From Glebionis coronaria (Eukaryota; Streptophyta; Magnoliopsida; Asterales; Asteraceae): a stretch of DNA of 64,000 nt. The notes under the pieces are model-generated. The model was not told the DNA's origin. It saw nothing but the letters and a program-made list of their open reading frames with translations, and did no database searches. A program made the position numbers and the translations under genes. Shown in pieces: positions 58,070-64,000 of the stretch; positions within the stretch are counted from its first letter, which is position 1; every line of letters begins with the position of its first letter. The stretch spans positions 363,586,639 to 363,650,638 of the forward strand of contig CM046879.1 in NCBI GenBank assembly GCA_025667525.1, given 5' to 3'.

Positions 58070-60959
58070 TGTAACACCCGTGAAAGTGCCGTATGATGCT
58101 AAGTTATTGTCTCAAGAGCTGTTCAGTATGAGCATCTCTCGTAAGTTGAGGCTCACTTGTGGATGTGATATCCCGAGCCCAACGTCATTTATTTAATCCT
58201 ATTTTACGTATATTTTTGAAATTTTTAAGAATTTTTATCGTGGAATTATTTGACGGTTTAAGTTGAAACCAACGTTTACGGTCGTAATTTAACGATTGAC
58301 GATTTAAGAAGAACCGATAACGACTACGATACCGACGGATGCCCAAAACTTAACTTTTATTATCGATTCATCGATATTTGAAATTTTTCGAGATTTTATT
58401 TTTATTACGTGTTAAGTCGAGTCGGAACCATGTGTATATTCGTTTTGTGTGCGTTTGAACCATTTAAAAGTATTTTCAAGTGTTCGGGGCGAAACCTGAC
58501 TCCCGTAAAATTTTAAAATCGACTACTAGTCATAATCCCGCTCTTTATATACTTGTTTGCCATTTAAGGCCAAAAGAAAGCCAAAATTGCACTTTGGTCC
58601 CTCCTAACTTTACAAAACAACCAACCAAACACACACTTCATAAAAATTCACTCCAAAAATTTCACTCCCTCCCTCCTTCTTCTCTCTATCTCACGGCAAC
58701 ACCACCACCACCTTAAACCACCATCAAAACTTGGTTTTTGACAAATCCAATCAAAGTCCCATGTTTATTACATCAAGTTAAGTAAATCCCACCAATAAAA
58801 TTTCACATGCAACAACATTTTTTTTAGATCTAATTTTTGATTAATCTTGATAAAAACTATGATTTGATTTAATTAATCTCGTGGGGTTATGTTTAAATGT
58901 GTTTAGGAACACACTACTAAAATATTGGAGCATGGGAGATGTTTTCCCATGGTGATTTCAGCCCCAAACCCCACGGCACACATGGGGGTTTTGGTGTTCT
59001 TGAAGCTTTGATCCATTTTGTTCATGGTATGGTTCCATTTCTTTGTTATTAATATTTTATATATATTTAATTATATTGCATGTCTAGTTTTTGATGTGGG
59101 TTTTGAATAAGGATGAACATACAAGTGATTTAGGGTGTTTTGGTTTGATTAGGATGATTAGTAGGTGATGTTAGGAGTATAGGAGTTGATGAAATTGGTC
59201 AAAATGATGTTTTAATATGATTTTGAAAGAGTCAATTTAGATCAGATTGTTTAAGGGTTATTTTCGTGGATTTAAGTCTAAGTCCAGGTTGAGAAGATAG
59301 GATATTGTTGTAGAGCTTCTTTTTAGCTTCGATTTGGTATAAGGTAGAGCTTCTAACTCAAAACGAGTCAAAAGTTATGATATTTTAAAGTTTGAGGCGT
59401 ACCGGGTGATGAAAATCACAAGTTACGGGTTTTTGTCAAAATATAGGTCGAATGTCTAGGATTGTAACTAGAGTTCTAAAAATGTTTGGGAGTTGTTCTC
59501 AGGCCCTAAACTTAGCATTTTGAGTCTATTTTCATAATCAAGAGTCGGATTTTCAAATGGCATTGGTTAAGATGGTCAAAACGATCTTACGAGTCGAGTG
59601 TGCAAAACTGTCCGAATTTTGTACTTCAAAGATGTGTCGGGCAGAAGGTCTTAGGAGTGAAAACTTTTTATAAAATTTGGTTAGGGGTTTCTACAGATTA
59701 TAAGTGATTTTTACAAATTTTCTCAGATTTTTAGGAGTGGTATAAGTGGGGTAAAACAGCCCGTACATTCGGTATGTACCGGCAGAGTCGTAAAATGCGC
59801 AATAATTCTAATAAAGTATAAAATGGTTCGTGTCTAGTAAATATCGCTTGTATGGATTTTTGGCGTGAGTTTATATGAACCTTGAGTGTTCTTAATTGTG
59901 TACATACAGTACTTGAAGGTACTTGAATGTGTTGATTCATTACGTGTTTATTCGTTAGGTGATTTGTGTTTGATTTTCCCGGGCATCCACGTCGTCGGTG
60001 ACATTTCTCGTTACGTCTTCGCTAGAACTACTACTACTACGTAAGGTGAGTCTATAGCCTCGCTCTTTACTTTATTAAAATGTTTTTAACCCGCGAGGGG
60101 GATACATGCTATTTAAATGAAAATGAACATAAGGCTTGAATGATTGTTGGACCCGAACGTTGCCTCGAAATTGTGTTGAGTACCTAGTTGCAAAAGTCCC
60201 TAAATTCATGAACTATTAACTATTGTCCTGCCCTCGAGTAGGGGGAAATAGCCGCTTATACAATTTGTAGTACTACGGGGCTAACGACCCAATGCTAGCC
60301 GAGAAGCTGTACGTTGAGTAAGTTCTGCGGTAGATTATCTTGTATGAGAGATAAGGTATAATTGCAACTGATGCCTTTAGAAGGGGCACTGGTTTCATCT
60401 GAATCACGCCGGTAATTATTACGCGGGTGATTGAGTTAACGGATTAGTGTCATGAGCTTAAACACAATTGTCATATCCTTGAATAATAGATTGTATGGCC
60501 ACAATGCTATTGAATGATCATGATTGGTTTTTAAACACTTATGTTCAACTGATGTTTTGATAAACCTATAGATTCGCTCAACCTTTGTGTTGACGATTTT
60601 AAGCATGTGTTTCAGGTAATCAAGGTTGATAGCAGTGGAGCATGCGAGGATGGAAGTTGTTGTGGCTTGGGGGTCTACTTGTTTTCCTCCCTTTTTGCAC
60701 TTAAAACTCTTTTATATTATGTCATGAGAATGAAAATGTACTTTTTGGTTGAGATTCAGTGGGGACCTAAACGCGAACTCTGTTTTGTATTATCTTGGGA
60801 TTTGGAAAACCGTAGATTTGTAGAATTTAAAAATGTTTAAATTCATGTTTAAACTTTTACGTGTCTTTGAATCGTTTAATATAGCTTATGTGTGATGATA
60901 ACTACGTAGCACCCAAATGTTGTAGTTCCGCTGCACATAGCATTTGTGGGGGTGTTACA
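58070..60959 (+). repeat. Element D 5' LTR (2890 bp)
   Basis: TGTAACACCCG...GGGGTGTTACA with 8-bp inverted ends (TGTAACAC/GTGTTACA). Promoter candidate at 58546. No convincing ORF inside: a 78-codon frame at 58480 lies in the CT- and AC-rich leader zone and a 77-codon frame at 60607 has no recognisable motif. Confidence 0.85.
58546..58551 (+). promoter_or_regulatory. TATA box candidate with pyrimidine-rich leader, element D LTR
   Basis: TATATA, then at 58590-58700 a CT- and AC-rich tract including CCCTCCCTCC and CTCTCTAT. TATA plus a Y-rich leader is a usual plant promoter layout, and it lies about 480 bp into the LTR, similar to the CT-rich zones of C1 and C2 LTRs. Confidence 0.42.
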
Positions 60960-60962
60960 GAT

Positions 60963-60976
60963 TGGTAATCAGAGCC
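60963..60976 (+). other. Primer binding site, tRNA-Met type, element D
   Basis: TGGTAATCAGAGCC, the iMet PBS with one inserted A, three bases after the LTR end. Confidence 0.8.
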
Positions 60977-63900
60977 ATGAGTTATAGAGAACTAGGTCAT
61001 TTTGAAAAATCCTAAACTATAACTTTTGGTGTCGTAAGAAATTGTCCAAGCACACAACTATCCTGCATGGCTCCGGTAAGAATTCTTTAGCATTGCTTTA
61101 TATTTTAGATGTATCCCTCAAAATTGATATGAGTTCCCGAGTATTTAGTAAGTAAATACTTTGATATATATATTGAGATATATTGTTTTGTACGTTGAGT
61201 ACTTATCATCGTAATTTGCAAATTCTTGTAAGATTATCTTATATTTTGCATGTAATTGGCATAACGGGCTACATTGCATTACATGGCAACACCGCGTTGT
61301 AATCCTACGTGTATGTAGGAAGGGTTGTATGTATAAGTATGTATATACTATGGTATTTAAAGGCATTGCACGTGAAGCAATGGTCCTTGAGTAATTATCG
61401 TACATTAAAATGCGGTTTTGTTGAGAATTCGGCCTTACCGCTAATTATCAATCTTGATAATTAATTTATTGTTCGAATAACCGAATATGAACCTCGTTTG
61501 ATATCCTAGATACGTAAATGATGCTTCGTAACATATTTTATATCGACTAGGTCGATCTCGATTGTCGTTATCGCACCGTGATGTGTCATTTTGGACATTT
61601 TCTTTTGAAACGTAATTTAATTACGTATTGCTTTATTTCCTTTATTCCTAATGGGTTTGACATGTTAGTTGGCGTAAATATAACATAGACGAAGTATAAT
61701 CGACGATATGTACATCGGGGCGGCGAATCATGTGTGTATGTTATAAAACGTGGTTGAGGCGTGTTGCCATTTAATCATTGCTTACTATTCTACTTGAATT
61801 TTAAAGATGTGTTTTAAATTAGACTGGCGTTGTGATCAAGCGCGATAACTTGGAATTTGGTTGGTTCTTGTGTTAATTTTGTGGAGTACGATTTCGAGAC
61901 TCATCCGAGGCCGATAACAACATTTAGTTGACATACGTATTCTCGTTTCATTTATTTCATTCTGTTTTGTTGATTCATTATTTTGAAGTTAATATTTTAC
62001 ATGACGAGGTCCGGCATTTGTGTGAGTTAAGTAAGAACTAAACTTTGTTGATCAAATGGTTTAAACATAAAGTGTTTTATATATTTAATATTTAGTGAAT
62101 GAAACTTTCGGATAAAATGACATATGATGTGTTTTGTAACAAGTAAAATTCGTGTAGAGAATAAACGGACATTGTGAAATTATTTTCCTTCAACCTTGGT
62201 TGGTAGATCGTAATAAGTAATTATTATTACTCGTAAAATCCTTGTTTTCATATATTAAAATTTGATACTAAGAGATTGTGATGGACTTGTTAAGAATTTG
62301 TTTAATTTAATTTGAAAAAGGAGTTTATAATAAAATTTACGATATGACTGTCGAATATATGTAGCTTCGAATTTGGTATGAATTAATTCTTGGGTCAATA
62401 TAGTAAACTTTTGACGTATCTTGTAATATAAAACATGAGTAGAAGATGTGGACATGTGTTTTGGAGCTAGAGATTTTGTAAAACTGGTTTTATTTTAAAC
62501 ATAAGGTTATGTTTACGTATGCATTGGTGTAAACTAGAACACGTTACTTGTTGTAGTGAATAAATTGGGTTAAAATCGAAATGTACACTATAAGTGAGAA
62601 ATTCTAACGCTTGGAATAAATTTTTAAACATTGATGGAACGTCATTGAAAATCATTTGTTTGTCAAATTGTCGTTATAGAGAATCAATATGTGTAATTTG
62701 ATGATGCTTGTTTAAAATCGTTTGAAAAATCTTTTGTTTTATTCCGCGACGAGATGTGTTAATTTTAAAATCATTTGATAATGGGCTAAGGATTAAAAGT
62801 TGAATTTTATATATTTTAAAATTATTGAGATAAGCATTTTGATTGTTTATTATATTATTATTATTGAGATTTAAGTCTCGACTAAAATCAGTAAGTATCC
62901 GAGATAATGCCACGTGAAACCTCTTTATCATTTGAGTCGAATTACGCGAATATGATTTAACAAAACAGTTTTGGGGAAAACATGTGTGTAATAAAAGTCA
63001 AAGGTTGATTTTAAGAGTTAATTGGACTAGTTTGAGTCATGTTGGATACGTGTATATTTGTGATAATATAAGTCGTAATAATAAAAACGTAAAACTTGGA
63101 AAATTCTTACTACGTATGTTTTTGGTACTTAAGATATGAACATTAATGAGGTTTTGACACAAGTATGAAGATTTTCAAACCTAATGATTTGTCAATTATG
63201 ATAACTGAGTCACCGCACCTACTAATGTTAATAATTTCCGAGAGATTGAAATTTTTCCAGAAATGAAAGCGTTGTAAAGATTGGAAAATGAAAGGTATAA
63301 ATTCATTAATGGTGTAACACAAATTAAAAATGTGTAAATGTTCGGTTTTACAATGTACAAGGTAACACTAATTATTATACGCAACTGGATTACACAACAC
63401 ACGCCTACTTGTATATTATTTAATAAAGATGTATATATAATGTTTTGAGTCACGAGGGTTCGATCGTGCGACATCACTTCTTTGATTTTGTGAGTCTATA
63501 TCTAAACTTGAGTCGTCATGTGACTGCTCATTTTAATATTTTCCATGATATGAAACCATTATTATTATATTTATTTTTGGGTTGCTATTTCGCTAGGACT
63601 TGATGATGAGGGTATGTCACCCGGTATATTTTGTCCTGTTCATGGACGTTGTGACTTTTCTCCTTTCGGTTAATGGAACCAAAAATTATGTATTTACTTG
63701 AATGATGCTATAAATCTTCATTAAATTGGCTATTTATTTATATTGAACAAAAGCGAGGAGGCGAAGCCGCTTTACCAAATTGTAGAGGTAAAAGAACTCG
63801 ATCTTCCTGGTGAAATTGTTTCTATTCGACCAAGTGATTATTTTCCTCTTCCCGTATACCCTTGGTGGAATGTGTGTGCAACTTGAGACGGTGGGAATTA

Positions 63901-64000
63901 TGAGCATTGTTTTATTTTTGACGCTTGTGTTGATATTCAATTTTTACTCGATGTATTCATAGATCGCTGTTGTTATCCCGAGACTTTCGTCATATATTTG
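60977..64000 (+). pseudogene. Element D internal region, decayed
   Basis: No frame exceeds about 90 codons and I could not read gag or protease motifs. A possible gag start is ATGGCTCCGGTAAG near 61066, which closes quickly. A more codon-like patch near 63740-63880 is unassigned. Small minus-strand frames at 61145-63940 are AT-rich and look like chance. Confidence 0.55.

Larger units (their letters stand above)
58070..64000 (+). mobile_element. Gypsy-type element D, 5' part (runs off the window)
   Basis: 5' LTR (58070-60959), iMet-like PBS and 3 kb of internal DNA. Inserted into Athila-2 after GCATAAAAC. LTR ends TGTAACACCCG and GGGTGTTACA and a block near 60210-60320 (CTATTAAC...GCTTATACA...GTAGTACTA) resemble family C, so it is probably another Tekay relative. 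Confidence 0.8.

Noticed and set aside
60607..60840. 77-codon plus-strand frame with Cys-rich start
   Set aside because: Lies inside the element D LTR just before the conserved LTR end; hydrophobic but without a family match or leader.
61145..63940. Seven small minus-strand frames (62-93 codons)
   Set aside because: AT-rich, no homology recognised, antisense to the internal region of element D; expected by chance.
1..64000. Search for host genes, tRNA or rRNA genes, CRISPR arrays or prokaryotic systems
   Set aside because: Nothing found; all coding similarity is to retroelement proteins. TGGTATCAGAGC strings are primer sites adjoining LTRs, not tRNA genes.

Overview
The window is nuclear DNA of a flowering plant and consists of transposable elements only. 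I found no host gene, tRNA, rRNA, CRISPR array or bacterial feature. Supporting signs are about 65-70% A+T, Ty3/gypsy elements of the Tekay (Del) chromovirus and Athila types, tRNA-iMet and tRNA-Asp primer sites, and a 3' ORF family that I recall as abundant in Asteraceae genome annotations. That makes a daisy-family genome the best guess. This is from memory, not from a search.

Layout. The base layer is a plus-strand Tekay element (called A). Its pol is at 6603-7228 and resumes at 48713-50557, ending in a chromodomain; its 3' LTR starts at 50632. An opposite-strand LTR of a related element (B, 4393-6602) abuts A's reverse transcriptase at its exact TG end. A Ty1/copia-like element (1-4392) carrying a long broken env-like ORF truncates B. 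An Athila element (Athila-1, minus strand, 7229-48707, TSD GTTCT) sits in A's RNase H; its gag, protease, RT, RNase H and integrase remnants lie at 38023-43737 and its LTRs are about 4.2 kb. One Athila LTR contains two elements of a single family, C: C1 (9427-21846, TSD ATAAG) and C2 (22785-35134, TSD CATTT). Each has about 3.5-kb LTRs. The other Athila LTR keeps the uninterrupted version of both target sites. To the right, a second Athila (Athila-2, 52752-58069, minus) cuts A's 3' LTR, and a further gypsy element (D, from 58070, plus) cuts Athila-2 and runs off the window.

Most notable signals. (1) Family C: both copies inserted recently (their LTR pairs differ by well under 1% by eye), yet both carry the same collinear but catalytically dead pol. 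The RT active site is IKD/IKN, and all three integrase catalytic residues are lost in the same way. This looks like a long-lived non-autonomous lineage moved by enzymes supplied from elsewhere. (2) Small stem-loops between Athila pol and the 3' LTR keep the loop GCCAT while their stems change in a compensatory way between copies. (3) A roughly 10-bp motif, CGCTGACAAG-like, recurs about 18 times in the leader, the coding region and the LTR of the copia-like element. (4) Clusters of GC-rich hairpins lie in the LTRs of A and B. No gene here appears able to make an intact protein. Each coding entry is a relic, and percentages and counts were made by eye.
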